Below the pieces are notes generated by a model, which was not told the DNA's origin, searched no databases, and worked only from the letters and a program-made list of their open reading frames with translations. Both the position numbers and the translations under genes were made by a program. Below are positions 42,610-54,035 of a DNA stretch of 56,336 bases, piece by piece (positions within the stretch are counted from its first letter, which is position 1; every line of letters starts with the position of its first letter). This stretch comes from an uncultured Bacilli bacterium (GTDB lineage Bacteria > Bacillota_I > Bacilli_A > RF39 > UBA660): the NCBI GenBank assembly GCA_910586425.1, contig CAJUHL010000006.1:1-56336 (forward strand), written 5' to 3'.

Positions 42610-45054
42610 TTATGTTTGTTCTTCTTCATTCTCTATTACTTCTTCTTTCATCATAACAGCTACAGTACTAACTTTTTGATCATCTTTTAGATTGATCAAT
42701 TTAACACCTTGAGCAACTCTACCAGTTGTAGAAACTTGTTCTAATGGTAAACGAATAATAATTCCACTATCGGTAATAATCATTAAGTCCTCATCACCAT
42801 GTACAGATTTAAAGGAAACAATATTACCATTTTTATCTGTTACATTAAGTGCTTTTACTCCTTTACTGCCGCGATGTGTAATACGATATTCTTCCATATC
42901 GGTACGCTTTCCATATCCTTTTTCTGTAACTACCAAAATTTGTTGTCCTTTTTCTGCTATTTCACATCCAACACAATATCCATCACCTACGTTGATTCCT
43001 TTGACACCTGCTGCTGTTCTTCCCATAATTCTAATTTCTGCTTCATCAAAACGAATCATACGTCCATTAGATGCTGCTATTAATATTTCATTTTCGCCTG
43101 TAGTTTTTTTAACAGAAATTAATTGATCTTCTTCTTTTAAAGTGATTGCAATTTTTCCATTGCTTCTAATATTATCAAATTCTCCTATATTTGTACGTTT
43201 GATTAATCCATTTTGTGTACAAAATACAATATATTTAGATGCTTCTTCTGTTGCTATTTTTAACATAACTGTTACATATTCGTCTTTTTCAATCGGTAAT
43301 AAATTAACAATTGGTAATCCTTTGGATTGACGATTGAATAATGGAACCTCATATCCTTTTAATCGATACACTTTTCCTCGATTCGTAAAGAATAATATAT
43401 AATCATGTGTTGTCATAGAAATCAAATGTTGTGCAAAATCTTCTTCATTTGTTGACATACCTTTGATTCCAACACCACCACGATTTTGACTCTTATAAGT
43501 TTCACTATTTACACGTTTGATATAACCTTTATTGGTTAATGTAATAACTACATTCTCTACTGGAATTAATGATTCATCCTCAATATAATCGATTGCTGAC
43601 ATATCAATCAATGTTCTTCTTTCATCACCATATTTAGATTTAATTTCTAATGATTCATTTTTGATAATTTCTAAAACACGTGACATATTTGCTAATATAT
43701 CTTTTAAGTCAGCAATTGTAATTTCCAATTCTTTTAGTTCATTTTCTGTTTTTTCTCTTTCTAATCCGGTTAATCTTCTCAATTTCATTTCTAAAATAGA
43801 TTTCCCTTGAATTTCAGAAAGACCAAAACGACTCATTAATTGTTCCAAAGCTTCCTCATCGGTTTTGGATTTTTTAATTAGTTGAACAATTTCATCAATA
43901 TGGTCTAAAGCAATCATTAATCCTTCCAAAATATGGGCACGCGCTAGAGCTTTATCCAAATCAAATTGTGTACGTCTTACAATTACTTGCTTTTGATGTT
44001 CTAAATAACATTCTAAAATTGCTTTTAATGTTAAAATACGTGGTTCATCATCAACCAATGCTAAATTATTAATTCCATACGTTGTTTGTAATGAAGTATG
44101 CTTATATAAATTATTTAATACTACATTCGCATTCGCATCTCTTCTGATTTCAATTACAATTTTAATTCCATTCCGATTGGACTCATCTCTTAAATCTGTA
44201 ATTCCATCGATGGTTTTATCCCTTACCAAATCCGCGATTCTAGTAATTAGCATCGCTTTATTTACCATATATGGAATCTCAGTTACAATGATTTGATGTT
44301 TTCCATTTGACATCTCCTCAATGGAAGCGCGAGAACGAACTGTTATAATTCCTTTTCCAGTTTCATATGCTCTTCGAATCCCACTATTTCCAAGAATAAC
44401 AGCTCCAGTTGGAAAATCTGGTCCCTTAATATATTCCATCAATTCCATTGTATCTATTTCAGGATTGTCAATCAAAGCAACTAAACCATCAATCACTTCT
44501 CCTAAATTATGAGGTGGCATATTGGTTGCCATACCTACCGCGATTCCTGTAGTACCATTGACTAATATATTCGGAAATCTTGAAGGCAATACACTTGGTT
44601 CTTTTTCTTCTGCTGTATATGTGGGAACAAAATCAACTGTATTTTTATTAATATCTCTAACGAGTTCCATACTAATTTTTGACATTCTAGCTTCTGTATA
44701 ACGCTGTGCAGCCGCTCCATCTCCATCAATAGAACCAAAGTTTCCATGGCCGTCAACAAGCATGTAACGATAACTAAAGTCTTGTGCCATACGGACAAGG
44801 GCATCGTATATACTAGAGTCCCCATGTGGATGAAAACGACCCATTACATCACCTGTAATACGAGCTGATTTTTTATGTGCTACATTCGCTGTCGCTCCTA
44901 AATCATTCATTCCATATACAATTCTTCTTTGTACAGGTTTTAACCCATCTCTTACATCAGGCAAAGCACGTGCTACAATAACACTCATAGCATAATCAAG
45001 AAATGAATTTTTGATTTCTTGTTCAAAATGTAATTCTTTTAATATTCCTGCCAT
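42610..45054 (-). CDS. gyrA: DNA gyrase subunit A
   Basis: The DNA breakage-reunion subunit of gyrase, which introduces negative supercoils. It is 814 aa. The catalytic Tyr is in [13 protein letters not shown] (residue 119). The quinolone region [10 protein letters not shown] keeps Ser80 and Asp84, so the common resistance changes are absent. The C-terminal beta-pinwheel holds the GyrA-box-like [10 protein letters not shown]. Start ATG at 45054, 10 bases after gyrB. Confidence 0.98.
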   Translation of the reverse strand: MAGILKELHFEQEIKNSFLDYAMSVIVARALPDVRDGLKPVQRRIVYGMNDLGATANVAHKKSARITGDVMGRFHPHGDSSIYDALVRMAQDFSYRYMLVDGHGNFGSIDGDGAAAQRYTEARMSKISMELVRDINKNTVDFVPTYTAEEKEPSVLPSRFPNILVNGTTGIAVGMATNMPPHNLGEVIDGLVALIDNPEIDTMELMEYIKGPDFPTGAVILGNSGIRRAYETGKGIITVRSRASIEEMSNGKHQIIVTEIPYMVNKAMLITRIADLVRDKTIDGITDLRDESNRNGIKIVIEIRRDANANVVLNNLYKHTSLQTTYGINNLALVDDEPRILTLKAILECYLEHQKQVIVRRTQFDLDKALARAHILEGLMIALDHIDEIVQLIKKSKTDEEALEQLMSRFGLSEIQGKSILEMKLRRLTGLEREKTENELKELEITIADLKDILANMSRVLEIIKNESLEIKSKYGDERRTLIDMSAIDYIEDESLIPVENVVITLTNKGYIKRVNSETYKSQNRGGVGIKGMSTNEEDFAQHLISMTTHDYILFFTNRGKVYRLKGYEVPLFNRQSKGLPIVNLLPIEKDEYVTVMLKIATEEASKYIVFCTQNGLIKRTNIGEFDNIRSNGKIAITLKEEDQLISVKKTTGENEILIAASNGRMIRFDEAEIRIMGRTAAGVKGINVGDGYCVGCEIAEKGQQILVVTEKGYGKRTDMEEYRITHRGSKGVKALNVTDKNGNIVSFKSVHGDEDLMIITDSGIIIRLPLEQVSTTGRVAQGVKLINLKDDQKVSTVAVMMKEEVIENEEEQT

Positions 45055-45064
45055 TTTACACCTC

Positions 45065-46993
<1,929 letters not shown>

Positions 46994-48106
46994 TTATTCC
47001 ACCTCTTCTAATGTTTTTATTGTCCCTTGAACAATTTCAATTAATTTAGACTTTTTACGAATACTTTCATCAATATCTTGTAAATCAGTTGTTGTAATAA
47101 TTGTTTGGATATCTTCATTCATATAGTGTAACAAGTTATTTTTTTTACCATCATCTAATTCACTAAAGACATCATCCAGTAATAAAATCGGAGTCTCCTT
47201 TTTATATGATTTGAATATTTCGATTTCAGCCAATTTCAAGGATAAAATCGCCATTCGTTGTTGACCTTGTGAGCCATAACTTTTTAATTGCATATCCCCT
47301 ACATAAAAAGAAAAGTCATCTCGGTGTGGTCCAATTAAAGTTGTTTTATATCGAAATTCTTTTTCTCTTAATGACTGAAAAAGAGTTTCTATTTTTTCTT
47401 TTAAAGATTTCTCGTCAGGGTCATATTCAATAAAAGATTGATATACTACTTGAAAATTTTGCAATGAAGATATGCGATAAAAAATATCACTGACATAAAT
47501 ATTGATTTTATCAATAAATTTTTTTCGCATTTTAAGTAATAATATAGATTTATCAATCAAATAAGAAGTTAAAACAGAAAAATAATTTTCATCAAATTGA
47601 TTGGTATGTAACTTTATGTAATCATTACGCATTTTCAAAAGACGATTGTAATCATTTAATATATTGTAATAATTTGAGTTAAGTTGACTCAATTCTAGAT
47701 TTAAAAATCTTCTTCTGACATTAGGAGAACCCTTTACCAATTCCAAATCATCTGGATAAAAAATAATAATGTTCATTTTAGATAAGTAATCTCCTACCTT
47801 TTTTACAATATCTCCATCTATTTTCAGTTGCTTTTTTTTCTCTTCAAAAGCGATTTCAAATTCAGTTGTCATTTCATCTATATATACATTTCCTACTATT
47901 TTTGCTCTTTCATTGTTTTCCTGAATTAGATGACTATCAATAAAAGAACGATGCGATTTAGTTAAAGCAAGTACATAGATAGATTCTAATAAATTTGTTT
48001 TTCCTTGCGCATTTTCCCCATATATAATATTAATTCCTTTATGGAAAGTTAGTGAAAGTGTTTTATAATTTCTAAAATGATTGAGTTTAATATTTTTAAT
48101 ATACAT
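46994..48106 (-). CDS. recF: DNA replication and repair protein RecF
   Basis: An SMC-like ATPase that with RecR and RecO helps RecA load at gaps. It is 370 aa. Walker A is GENAQGKTNLLE (about 35-46), and SYGSQGQQR and LLLDDVFSELD are the signature and Walker B. Upstream, the S4-domain gene rlbA (yaaA) found before recF in Bacillus is absent, and a comK-like gene takes that position. Confidence 0.97.
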   Translation of the reverse strand: MYIKNIKLNHFRNYKTLSLTFHKGINIIYGENAQGKTNLLESIYVLALTKSHRSFIDSHLIQENNERAKIVGNVYIDEMTTEFEIAFEEKKKQLKIDGDIVKKVGDYLSKMNIIIFYPDDLELVKGSPNVRRRFLNLELSQLNSNYYNILNDYNRLLKMRNDYIKLHTNQFDENYFSVLTSYLIDKSILLLKMRKKFIDKINIYVSDIFYRISSLQNFQVVYQSFIEYDPDEKSLKEKIETLFQSLREKEFRYKTTLIGPHRDDFSFYVGDMQLKSYGSQGQQRMAILSLKLAEIEIFKSYKKETPILLLDDVFSELDDGKKNNLLHYMNEDIQTIITTTDLQDIDESIRKKSKLIEIVQGTIKTLEEVE

Positions 48107-48200
48107 ATAACACCTTCTTTTTGCATTTTTATGGGTTATATTAAAACGTTATATAAAATTAATATACCTATACACATATAACATTATAGCACAAATTAAA

Positions 48201-48228
48201 TTAAAAAATAAGCTTTTAAGCTTATTTT
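48201..48228 (-). terminator. Terminator of the comK-like gene
   Basis: An 11-bp near-perfect palindromic stem (48205-48215 with 48218-48228), followed on the minus strand by T-rich sequence. It lies 10 bases after the comK stop, upstream of recF. Confidence 0.8.
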
Positions 48229-48238
48229 CTAGAAATTA

Positions 48239-48688
48239 TTATGACATTTTCCTACTACGCAAAACAGATTCTAATAAAGTAGATCTTAAAATTTGATTTT
48301 CTAAAGAACCAGTAGAAATATTGATTGGTAATTCATAACCATTTTTAAAAATAATTATAGTTTTTCCTGCTTCTTTTTTATACTTTAATATTTTTTTAAG
48401 TGAAATCCAATAACAGTTATCAAATCGTGGAGATGCTGTTGGGAAAAAAATAACTAGATTACTTTCTTCTATCACAATTGGAGCTTTATAATGAATCCCA
48501 ATCAAATTTTTTGTTCCTTCATGTCTACCTAAATAAGAACTTCCAAAAAATTTACAACTATCATCAATGACTTCAGTTGTTGTTTTATTCACAGTTATAA
48601 TTTCTTCTTCTTCGATTATTTGAGAGACATTTTTAGAGATAGGGACAATGGCTAATGTTGAAGAATTAATTTCATAATTTGTGACCAC
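48239..48688 (-). CDS. comK: ComK-family competence transcription factor homologue
   Basis: ComK is the master activator of DNA-uptake genes in Bacillus. It is 149 aa. Family features: NSSTLAIVPI near the N-terminus, CKFFGSSYLGRHEGTKNLIG (about 46-65), KAPIVIEE, IFFPTASP, CYWISLKKI and NGYELPIN...SLENQILRS. B. subtilis ComK is 192 aa; this one ends at about its residue 145, before the C-terminal FMLYPK motif through which MecA/ClpC degrade ComK. The start is GTG at 48688 with AGGAGG at ideal spacing. It lies between dnaN and recF with its own terminator. Confidence 0.85.
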   Translation of the reverse strand: MVTNYEINSSTLAIVPISKNVSQIIEEEEIITVNKTTTEVIDDSCKFFGSSYLGRHEGTKNLIGIHYKAPIVIEESNLVIFFPTASPRFDNCYWISLKKILKYKKEAGKTIIIFKNGYELPINISTGSLENQILRSTLLESVLRSRKMS

Positions 48689-48796
48689 TTATATTCCTCC
48701 TTTCAACTTTATAGACATTCTCCGGATAAACATCTATGCCGGGTACTATATACATCATTCTTGTCATATTTTGTTGAATTATGTCAGAAAATTATG

Positions 48797-48830
48797 AAAA
48801 TTGCATTTTTATGCAAAAAAATAGACTATT
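48797..48830. promoter_or_regulatory. Possible ComK-box upstream of comK
   Basis: AAAATTGCATTTT (48797-48809) fits AAAA-N5-TTTT, and 8 bases later AAAATAGACTATT (48818-48830) fits with one mismatch. Two such boxes 8 bases apart is one known ComK arrangement. It lies 110-140 bases upstream of the comK start and overlaps the dnaN terminator hairpin. In DNA this AT-rich chance matches are common. Confidence 0.3.
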
Positions 48831-48839
48831 TAAGCCTAT

Positions 48840-49961
48840 TTAGTAAGTTCGAATTGGCAAAATCAGTTGCGTTAAATCATCACTTTCTGGATTTTTCATG
48901 ATGATTGGTTTGATTTCTCCATTCAATAATAGAACAATTTCATCGCTTTCTAATGACTTTAATGCGTCCATCATGTATTTTGAGCTAAAGGCAATTTTAA
49001 TGTCCATTTCATTTGTTTTTTCGATTTCTATTTTTTCTTCTACGTTTCCTATTTCAGGAATGTTGGATGAAACGGTTATCATATTTCCATTGCTTTCTAA
49101 TTTAATGGTATTTTTATCGGATTCATTTGTTAACAAAGAAGCACGATCGATCGCATCATAAAAGTCATTTAATTTTACTTGAATTGTTAATTCATACGTT
49201 TCTGGAATCAGTTTAGAAGTATCTGGGTACGTTCCATTTAATAAACGAGACATCATTACAATACTTTCTACTTGAAATATCACTTTATTATTAAAGATAT
49301 GTAATTCCATATCCCCATCTTCTTCATTGATTAGCTTCATTAATTCATTCAAACTTCGATTAGGGATTGTAATATTAATTTCTTCTTCTAATGAAGATTC
49401 TAATTCCACTTTTTTAGTCGCAAGTCGGTAAGAATCAGTCGCAGTACATTCTAATATATTATTGGTAATTTTTATATTGATTCCTGTTAAAATAGGACGG
49501 GATTCTTGATTTGAAGTTGCAAAAGCAGTTTGACGTATCATATTTTTAAATATTTTTTTACTAATCAAGATAGGTGTTTGACTTTCATTTAAATCTAAAG
49601 TTGGAAATTCATCTGCTCGGTTGCAATTTAAATGAAAAGAAGAATTGGGGGTTGTAATTAAAATTTTATTATCAATGACTTCTTCTATTGATACTATCGT
49701 ATTTGGTAACTTTTTGATAATATCATAGATAAAGCGTCCTGATACCACAATCTCCCCTACTTTATCAATTTTTTCAATTTCATTACTTGGAATAAATGTT
49801 TTAATGGCGATCTCATTATCTGTACTCATTAAATGTAACCCTTCATGCTCGAGTTCAAATTTAATACAATTTAAAACAGGAATAATATTTTTACTAGATA
49901 TTCCTTTAATTACATAATTTAAGTGTTCCATAAGGATTTCTTGTTTGATTTCTAATTTCAT
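48840..49961 (-). CDS. dnaN: DNA polymerase III beta sliding clamp
   Basis: Ring-shaped processivity clamp. It is 373 aa with three similar domains, starting MKLEIKQEILMEHLNYVIKG and ending LILPIRTY, the usual C-terminal beta strand. TATDSYRLATKKVE is the conserved mid-protein segment. A hairpin with T-run (48842-48815) follows the stop. It is preceded by dnaA. Confidence 0.97.
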   Translation of the reverse strand: MKLEIKQEILMEHLNYVIKGISSKNIIPVLNCIKFELEHEGLHLMSTDNEIAIKTFIPSNEIEKIDKVGEIVVSGRFIYDIIKKLPNTIVSIEEVIDNKILITTPNSSFHLNCNRADEFPTLDLNESQTPILISKKIFKNMIRQTAFATSNQESRPILTGINIKITNNILECTATDSYRLATKKVELESSLEEEINITIPNRSLNELMKLINEEDGDMELHIFNNKVIFQVESIVMMSRLLNGTYPDTSKLIPETYELTIQVKLNDFYDAIDRASLLTNESDKNTIKLESNGNMITVSSNIPEIGNVEEKIEIEKTNEMDIKIAFSSKYMMDALKSLESDEIVLLLNGEIKPIIMKNPESDDLTQLILPIRTY

Positions 49962-50108
49962 AATTCACTCCTCCTATTATTTATTTTAAATGATTATTTT
50001 TATTATGAAAGTGGAAAATGTGGAAAACATAATATTTTCATAGAAAGTAAAGAAAAACATAATTTTCTTTTTCTGGAAAATTAGTGAATAATTCTCCTTT
50101 TTCCACAT
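49962..50108. other. dnaA-dnaN intergenic region with DnaA-box-like sites
   Basis: AT-rich spacer. It holds two TTTTCCACA-type boxes: TGTGGAAAA at 50019-50027 and TTTTCCACA at 50099-50107, variants of the DnaA box. An imperfect GTGGAAAA lies beside the first. A second origin sub-region between dnaA and dnaN is known in some Firmicutes. Confidence 0.5.
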
Positions 50109-51461
50109 TTATTTAATTTGTTCAATAATTTTTTGAATGGCAAGTTCTAATTCTGAATTACTTTTTAATTGATTTTTAATTTTATCTACAGAGTGCATCA
50201 CAGTTGTATGATCTTTTCCACCAAATTCAATTCCAATTTTAGGAAGGGATTCTTCCAAAAAGGTTCTACATATATACATAGCTACTTGCCTTGGAACCGC
50301 AATTGCCGCTGATCTTCTTTTGCTTTTGATTTCTTCTACTGTAATATTGTAATGATTGGCTACTAATTGTTGAACTTGATCAATTTTATTTTTAGAAATG
50401 ATACTCTTTACAAAATAATCTTTTAATGCTTCAATCGCTAAATCTAAAGAAATATCACTTCCATTCATCATTGTAGCATAGGCAACGACCCTAGTAATCG
50501 CCCCTTCTAATTTCCGAATGTCACTGGTACAATTACTTGCGATATATTCTTTTACTTCTTGTGGAAAAGGACTTGCAAGCATATGCCCTTCAATCTTATT
50601 GTCAATAATATTCATCCGTAAATTAAAGTCTGGTTGAAGAATATTAATGGTAAGTCCCCAGTTAAATCTTGTTCTTAATCTATCCTCTAACAACTTTAAA
50701 TCATCAGGAGATCGATCAGAAGAAATAATAATTTGTTTATTGTTTCCATATAAGTCATTAAATGTATTAAAGAATTCCTGCTGTGTTTGATTGGCATTTC
50801 CCAAGTATTGGATATCATCGATAATTAAAACATCAATATTTCGATATTTTCGTTTAAAAATTTCCACATTATCAAAATTGTTGCCTTCTTTATTTTTTTT
50901 ATTAATTCCAATAAAATCAGATACAAATTTTTCACTGGTTACATATAATACTGTTTTTTTACTATTTTTAATAATATAATTTCCAATCGCATGCATTAAA
51001 TGTGTTTTTCCAAGTCCACTATTTCCATAGATAAATAAAGGATTATACATATAACCTGGATTTTCTGCAACTGCCAATGCTGTTGCCTGTGCAAATTTGT
51101 TACTCTCCCCTACAATAAAATTATCGAATGTATATAGAGAATTTAGATTGGTTTCAAAATTGGTATTTGCTGGAACCCCAATTTCATCGGTGTTAATTTC
51201 GACATTAAAAACAACCTCTTCTTTTGTAAAATACTCAAATTTAAAATTAGAACCAGAGATTTCAGAAAAAATATCTTGAATCATTTCATTGTAATTTTCT
51301 TTTAAATTTTTTTTATGAATATGCATAGGAACAATAACCTTGGCGGTATTATCTTGTAATTCATGTAATTCTGTTTCAGAAAACCAAGTTTCATATGCGA
51401 TGGGAGAAAGTTCTTCTTTCATTTTGTCCAAAAACGCTTTCCAAAGTTTTTTGGTATCCAA
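50109..51461 (-). CDS. dnaA: Chromosomal replication initiator protein DnaA
   Basis: Binds DnaA boxes and opens the origin. It is 450 aa. Domain I starts DTKKLWKAFLDKMKEEL; the AAA+ domain has Walker A GNSGLGKTH (145-153) and VLIIDDIQYL; domain IV ends with FGGKDHTTVMHSVDKI, the DNA-binding signature. The start is TTG at 51461 (preceded by GGAGGTG); no ATG in frame gives the conserved N-terminus. Confidence 0.98.
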   Translation of the reverse strand: MDTKKLWKAFLDKMKEELSPIAYETWFSETELHELQDNTAKVIVPMHIHKKNLKENYNEMIQDIFSEISGSNFKFEYFTKEEVVFNVEINTDEIGVPANTNFETNLNSLYTFDNFIVGESNKFAQATALAVAENPGYMYNPLFIYGNSGLGKTHLMHAIGNYIIKNSKKTVLYVTSEKFVSDFIGINKKNKEGNNFDNVEIFKRKYRNIDVLIIDDIQYLGNANQTQQEFFNTFNDLYGNNKQIIISSDRSPDDLKLLEDRLRTRFNWGLTINILQPDFNLRMNIIDNKIEGHMLASPFPQEVKEYIASNCTSDIRKLEGAITRVVAYATMMNGSDISLDLAIEALKDYFVKSIISKNKIDQVQQLVANHYNITVEEIKSKRRSAAIAVPRQVAMYICRTFLEESLPKIGIEFGGKDHTTVMHSVDKIKNQLKSNSELELAIQKIIEQIK

Positions 51462-51800
51462 ATCCTACACCTCCATCCCTGATTTCACATCTATATTGTA
51501 CCTTATATTAATAGAAAATAAAAGAAAAATTGACAAAAATTGTGGAAAAAACATAAATCACATCATTATCCACATATAAAAATCATATAATATCTAAAAA
51601 ATTAATATTTATCCACGAAATTGTGGATAAATTTATAAACAATTAAGAAGTGTGTTTCTAAATAATGCACAAATCTGTGGATAAATCAAAAATACAAAAG
51701 GATTCCAGATGAAATTATGTGAATTATTGTGTGCAATCTGGAATAAGGTAGAAATGGAGAATGTGGAAAACGCTTATCAGAAAAAATGGTAAGAAAATAT
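51462..51800. other. Replication origin oriC
   Basis: Region between the divergent dnaA and rpmH with clustered DnaA boxes. Perfect TTATCCACA: 51566-51574 (plus), 51622-51630 (minus), 51676-51684 (minus). Near matches: 51609-51617 (TTATCCACG), and TTTTCCACA-type boxes at 51541-51549 and 51762-51770. The AT-rich stretch 51575-51608 is a possible unwinding element. Gene orientation flips here. Confidence 0.9.
51508..51536 (-). promoter_or_regulatory. Candidate dnaA promoter
   Basis: Minus strand: -35 TTGTCA (51536-51531), 17-base spacer, -10 TATTAA (51513-51508). A DnaA-box variant (51541-51549) lies directly upstream, which would allow self-control. An alternative -10, TACAAT (51500-51495), has no good -35. 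Confidence 0.35.
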
Positions 51801-51829
51801 TTGACAAATCAATCAAATGTATATATAAT
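51801..51829 (+). promoter_or_regulatory. Consensus promoter of rpmH
   Basis: Exact TTGACA (51801-51806), 17-base spacer, exact TATAAT (51824-51829): a very strong sigma-A type promoter. Confidence 0.9.
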
Positions 51830-51871
51830 GTTAAAAGCAATGCAAAATTTTAGCACAGGAGGTGTATATAG

Positions 51872-51994
51872 ATGAAAAGAACTTATCAACCAAACAATCG
51901 TAAAAGAAGTAAAAAACAAGGTTTTTTAGCACGCATGAAAACAAATATTATCAATAATAGAAGAAGAAAAGGACGTAAAGTTTTATCACATTAA
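51872..51994 (+). CDS. rpmH: 50S ribosomal protein L34
   Basis: Large-subunit protein, 40 aa. [20 protein letters not shown] followed by [20 protein letters not shown] covers the whole family pattern, although most L34 proteins read TRNGR where this has KTNII. ATG at 51872 with AGGAGGTG. It is the usual first gene right of oriC, with its own terminator before rnpA. Confidence 0.96.
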   Translation: MKRTYQPNNRKRSKKQGFLARMKTNIINNRRRKGRKVLSH

Positions 51995-52001
51995 TAATCA
52001 A

Positions 52002-52027
52002 CCACTGCGAAATAACAGTGGTTTTTT
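52002..52027 (+). terminator. Terminator/attenuator between rpmH and rnpA
   Basis: Stem CCACTG (52002-52007) with CAGTGG (52016-52021), loop of 8, followed by T6. It probably ends part of the transcription so that L34 is made in excess of RnpA. Confidence 0.85.
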
Positions 52028-52046
52028 ATATAAGGAGTTTGCCCAA

Positions 52047-52397
52047 ATGAAAAAAATAAATATTATCAAAGAAAATGAAATTTATAATCGAATGATTCAA
52101 ACAATTAAACCATACAAATATAAAGATTACTTAATATATATAGAAAGAAATCATTCTTCAATGTATCAATTTGGTTTTTCAGTTGGAAAAAAAGTGGGAA
52201 ATGCTGTCACGAGAAACAGAGTCAAACGACAGTTAAAAAGTATAATTGATAAAAAAAGCTATCAAAATCACTTTTATTGTATTATAATGGTAAGGAAGAG
52301 TATTTTAGAAAAAACATATAGGGAAATGGAAAGTGATTTACTATATGCTTTTTCTAAATTAAATATCATAAGGGAGAATCCAAATGAAAAAAAATAA
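52047..52397 (+). CDS. rnpA: Ribonuclease P protein component
   Basis: Protein cofactor of RNase P, which trims tRNA 5' ends. It is 116 aa. The RNR box VGKKVGNAVTRNRVKRQLK (about 48-66) and the YLIYIERNHSS-type N-terminal strand are present. ATG with AAGGAG; its 3' end overlaps yidC by 14 bases. Confidence 0.95.
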   Translation: MKKINIIKENEIYNRMIQTIKPYKYKDYLIYIERNHSSMYQFGFSVGKKVGNAVTRNRVKRQLKSIIDKKSYQNHFYCIIMVRKSILEKTYREMESDLLYAFSKLNIIRENPNEKK

Positions 52398-53334
52398 AAT
52401 TTTAAAAGGACTTATTATTTTGATTTTGGTATTTAGCTTTACTGGATGTACTAAATATTTAAAACAAGATGGAAAAACAGTACGAAATGAATCTACTGGT
52501 CAAAATTTAACCAAAAACATTCTTTGTCAACCAGAAGGAGAAACTTTAAAATTATATGAAGAATATAATGAAAAAGTGGATAAAGACAATCAAGTGAAAT
52601 TGGAAAATTTACCAAAATGTCAAAATTTAAAAATAACAGAAGGAAAATATGAAGGAATATGGACTTCTATCTTTGTAAAACCACTCGCATGGTTCATTAT
52701 CCAAATTGGTCGTTTGGTCAATAGTTATGGACTTGCTTTGATTTTAGCAACTATCATTATAAGAGGTGTAGTATGGCCATTTACGAAAAAAACAGCTTTA
52801 CAATCTGAAAATTTAAAAAAGGCCCAACCAGAACTAAATAAAATTGAAACAAAATATAAAAATAGACAAGATCAAGAAGCAATGATGCAAAAATCTCAAG
52901 AGATGATGATGATATACAAAAAGTATAACATTAATCCTTTATCTGGTTGTCTGTTCTCATTTATACAAATTCCTCTTTTCTTTGCTTTCTATGAAGCAAT
53001 TAGTCGAATTCCAGCAATTTTTGAAGAGACTTTTTTAGGATTTCAATTGGGAACCAGTCCAGCGATTGCCGCATTTCAACATGGAAAATATTATTATTTG
53101 ATATTTATTGTCGTAATTGCTCTCGCAACTTATTATTCTTTCAAATTAAATAGTGGTGCTACTATGGGAAAAGACCAAGAAAAGCAAATGAAGACAATGA
53201 CGAATGTCATGGTTGTTATCATGACCATTACAGCCTTTTCCATATCTTCTGGAATTGCCATTTACTGGGTAACTTCAAATATGTTTACAATCGTTCAAAA
53301 TTTATTGGTAAAGCGAGGGAAAAACAATGCTTAA
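52384..53334 (+). CDS. yidC: Membrane protein insertase YidC (SpoIIIJ/OxaA type, lipoprotein)
   Basis: Inserts and folds membrane proteins. It is 316 aa. The N-terminus is a lipoprotein signal ending at FTGC (Cys 22). An extracytoplasmic part of about 75 residues, longer than in most Gram-positive members, holds two extra Cys. Five hydrophobic segments follow, from about residue 110. The groove arginine is in IIIRGVVWPFTKK. The cytoplasmic loop is charged and Met-rich. Overlaps rnpA and jag. Confidence 0.95.
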   Translation: MKKNKILKGLIILILVFSFTGCTKYLKQDGKTVRNESTGQNLTKNILCQPEGETLKLYEEYNEKVDKDNQVKLENLPKCQNLKITEGKYEGIWTSIFVKPLAWFIIQIGRLVNSYGLALILATIIIRGVVWPFTKKTALQSENLKKAQPELNKIETKYKNRQDQEAMMQKSQEMMMIYKKYNINPLSGCLFSFIQIPLFFAFYEAISRIPAIFEETFLGFQLGTSPAIAAFQHGKYYYLIFIVVIALATYYSFKLNSGATMGKDQEKQMKTMTNVMVVIMTITAFSISSGIAIYWVTSNMFTIVQNLLVKRGKNNA

Positions 53335-53941
53335 TATAACAAAGTATGAGGCAAAAACCAAAGAAGAAGCTCTAGAAAAATGTCTAAATGAATGTAATTG
53401 TAAACAAGAAGATTTATTTTTAAGGTCAGAATACATTGAAGGTAAATTGTTTAAAGGCGCAAAATATGTAGTGTATGCTTTAAAAAAACAAGATATAATG
53501 GATTTTATTAAAAACTACATTCAGGAGTTTGCAAAATTAATAAATATAGAGATTCAATGTGAAATTTTATTACAAGGAGATACATATCAAGTGACCTTGG
53601 TATCAGATCAAAATGCGATTCTCATTGGAAAAGAAGGAAGAACTTTGAATTCTCTACAGTTACTGATCAAACAAGCAATAAAAAAGGAAACACAATTGAA
53701 TTTAAAGTTAAATATTGATGCTTCTAATTATAAATTAAAAAAACTCAAAGGAATCGAAAAACAGATAAAAGAACTAGCCAAAGAAGTATTGGATAGTAAA
53801 ATAGATGTTTCATTAGATCCAATGAATTCCTATGAAAGAAGGCTCATACATTCCATAATTGGTGAATATGAGCATTTGGAAACAGAAAGTATTGGCGAAG
53901 GAAAAGAAAGGCATATCATTATAAAATATGTAGAAGAGTAA
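53327..53941 (+). CDS. jag: RNA-binding protein Jag/KhpB
   Basis: KH-R3H RNA-binding protein linked to cell elongation control. It is 204 aa. An N-terminal Jag-N domain (MLNITKYEAKTKEEALEKCL) is followed by a KH segment (LIGKEGRTLNSLQLLI, about 102-117) and the R3H end (MNSYERRLIHSII). It overlaps yidC by 8 bases, as is usual. Confidence 0.95.
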   Translation: MLNITKYEAKTKEEALEKCLNECNCKQEDLFLRSEYIEGKLFKGAKYVVYALKKQDIMDFIKNYIQEFAKLINIEIQCEILLQGDTYQVTLVSDQNAILIGKEGRTLNSLQLLIKQAIKKETQLNLKLNIDASNYKLKKLKGIEKQIKELAKEVLDSKIDVSLDPMNSYERRLIHSIIGEYEHLETESIGEGKERHIIIKYVEE

Positions 53942-53955
53942 AAAAACTCTTTTTT
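53934..53955 (+). terminator. Terminator after jag
   Basis: Stem AAGAGT (53934-53939) with ACTCTT (53946-53951), followed by T-rich sequence (the last T-run overlaps the stem end). It overlaps the jag stop. Confidence 0.7.
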
Positions 53956-54035
53956 GCATATTATAAATTAGAAATAATCATTTGACTAGTAAAAGATTAT
54001 TTTGTAAACTTATATAGGAAATGAGGAATCACTAT

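Noticed and set aside
44562..44825. Minus-strand open frame inside gyrA
   Set aside because: Alternative frame of a strongly conserved gene; no site and no family.
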